Of a DNA stretch of 7,562 bases, positions 6,703 to 7,562 are shown in pieces. Each line of letters starts with the position of its first letter. The first letter of the stretch is position 1. The stretch is from Candidatus Cryptobacteroides faecihippi (GTDB taxonomy: Bacteria > Bacteroidota > Bacteroidia > Bacteroidales > UBA932): the NCBI GenBank assembly GCA_018066065.1, contig JAGHSC010000151.1, positions 1 to 7,562 of the forward strand, read 5' to 3'. The position numbers and the translations under genes are program-made. The notes below the pieces were generated by a model, which had not been told where the DNA came from, did not search any database, and saw only the letters and a program-made list of their open reading frames with translations.

Positions 6703-7562
6703 AAAGGGCACTTGCCTTCTTCTGTCTTGCCGTGTCCGCCGCGTTCGGAGCCAGGGCGGCAGAGGTTGTCAACATCAACAAGGGCTGGAAGTTCCAGCTT
6801 TGTGAGAAAGGGGTCGTCAGGGATTGCTCATCCCCGTCATTCAACGATGCAACATGGAGGACACTTGACGTGCCGCATGACTGGAGCATCGAAGGCAAGT
6901 ACGACAAATCAAACCCAAGCGGTCCTCAGGGAGGCTTCATGCCGTGCGGAACCGCCTGGTACAGAAAGCATTTCACCCTCGCACGCGAATATTCAGGAAA
7001 GCGCGTGACCCTGCGTTTCGATGCTGTCTACATGGACAGCGAGACCTGGGTCAACGGGCACATGGTGGGCAGGTACCCAAACGGCTACAACTCCTTCGAG
7101 TACGACATCACTCCATTCGTGAAGCTTGACGGAAGCGAAAACGTCATCGCAGTGAAGGTCGACAATTCCCTCCAACCTGGCTCAAGATGGTACTCCGGTT
7201 CCGGCATCTACCGTGACGTGAACCTCCTGATCGACAATCAGATACACTTCGTCCACGATGCGACCTTCGCCAGGACGCTCAGGGCTGATGCTCAGACGGC
7301 TGCCCTCGGGATCGACTGCAGGGTCATTGCGCATGCCTACCCGGAGACCAGGTTCGCATGGACTGACAACACATCACTCTATGTCTGGACAAGGAACGAT
7401 GACAACACGACCCAGGCCACACAGCCGAACAACAGAGTCAAGAAAGAGTGCGAGGTCAGGTTCAGGCTGATGGACGGAGACAGGGAAATCACCTCCGCCT
7501 CCGAGAAGAGAGTGATCGGTGACTTCACGGAGAACGACTTCAGGGCCAACCTCTACGTGGAC
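6687..7562 (+). CDS. Secreted glycoside hydrolase family 2 protein (beta-galactosidase-like), N-terminal part
   Basis: The first 292 residues are present; the gene runs off the window. The start ATG lies inside the last codons of cysS (16-bp overlap, different frame). It gives a good Sec signal peptide: MDFRIKR, a hydrophobic stretch at about 8-20, and an A-R-A cleavage site near 24/25. The mature protein would be periplasmic or exported; C13 lacks a proper lipobox. Residues about 28-185 form the jelly-roll sugar-binding domain of GH2, with NKGWKF, VPHDWSIEG, GTAWYRKHF, DSETWVNGHMVGRYPNGY and DNSLQPGSRWYSGSGIYRDV. From about residue 187 the immunoglobulin-like sandwich domain begins, with a polar, Asn/Thr-rich stretch at about 221-250. 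The catalytic barrel lies beyond the window, so substrate cannot be fixed. The closest resemblance is to Bacteroidales beta-galactosidase-type GH2 enzymes, but other exo-glycosidase activities occur in the family. Its placement behind cysS suggests cotranscription. Confidence 0.9.
   Translation, partial: MDFRIKRALAFFCLAVSAAFGARAAEVVNINKGWKFQLCEKGVVRDCSSPSFNDATWRTLDVPHDWSIEGKYDKSNPSGPQGGFMPCGTAWYRKHFTLAREYSGKRVTLRFDAVYMDSETWVNGHMVGRYPNGYNSFEYDITPFVKLDGSENVIAVKVDNSLQPGSRWYSGSGIYRDVNLLIDNQIHFVHDATFARTLRADAQTAALGIDCRVIAHAYPETRFAWTDNTSLYVWTRNDDNTTQATQPNNRVKKECEVRFRLMDGDREITSASEKRVIGDFTENDFRANLYVD

Noticed and set aside
1..7562. CRISPR array, tRNA or rRNA genes, integrase attachment sites
   Set aside because: No regularly spaced repeats, cloverleaf or rRNA-like sequence was seen; nearly all the sequence is accounted for by coding genes and the two REP-like repeats.

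Overview
The window reads as part of a moderately GC-rich Bacteroidota chromosome, probably Bacteroidales. Four things point there: a good TAnnTTTG-type promoter with a TTG element upstream of purL; no clear Shine-Dalgarno sequences before the starts; a secreted GH2 glycosidase of the kind common in gut and rumen Bacteroidales; and a cysteinyl-tRNA synthetase with the KMGKS form of the signature loop. Family-level placement is not possible from this sequence alone.

Layout. Positions 1-174 hold the C-terminal end of an unrecognised gene, with an in-frame TAG at 25-27. Positions 185-1347 are a mobile module: a 305-residue REP-associated tyrosine transposase (RAYT, HUH/Y1 superfamily) between two 88-nt REP-like repeats in the same orientation. 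Each repeat can fold into a bulged hairpin. Positions 1357-1393 carry the purL promoter, overlapped by a 7-bp inverted repeat. From 1412 to the end, three plus-strand genes are packed with no intergenic space: purL (1412-5173), cysS (5173-6702, sharing one base with purL) and a GH2 glycoside hydrolase (from 6687, overlapping cysS by 16 bp and running off the window). They probably form one transcript linking purine synthesis, tRNA charging and a secreted carbohydrate-active enzyme. The grouping looks positional rather than a shared pathway.

The main oddity is a single in-frame TAG at 2525-2527 that splits an otherwise intact 1253-codon purL. It falls where relatives, as I recall them, have lysine in a G-K-L-P-Q motif. 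The reading frame, codon usage and catalytic residues continue undisturbed on both sides. With the TAG at 25-27, both TAGs lie inside reading frames that later end in TAA, and all four visible gene ends use TAA. Three explanations remain open: a nonsense mutation, a consensus error, or amber readthrough/recoding. The sequence alone does not decide between them. The RAYT/REP module belongs to a known general class, but this particular repeat and the long C-terminal extension of the transposase deserve comparison across the genome.
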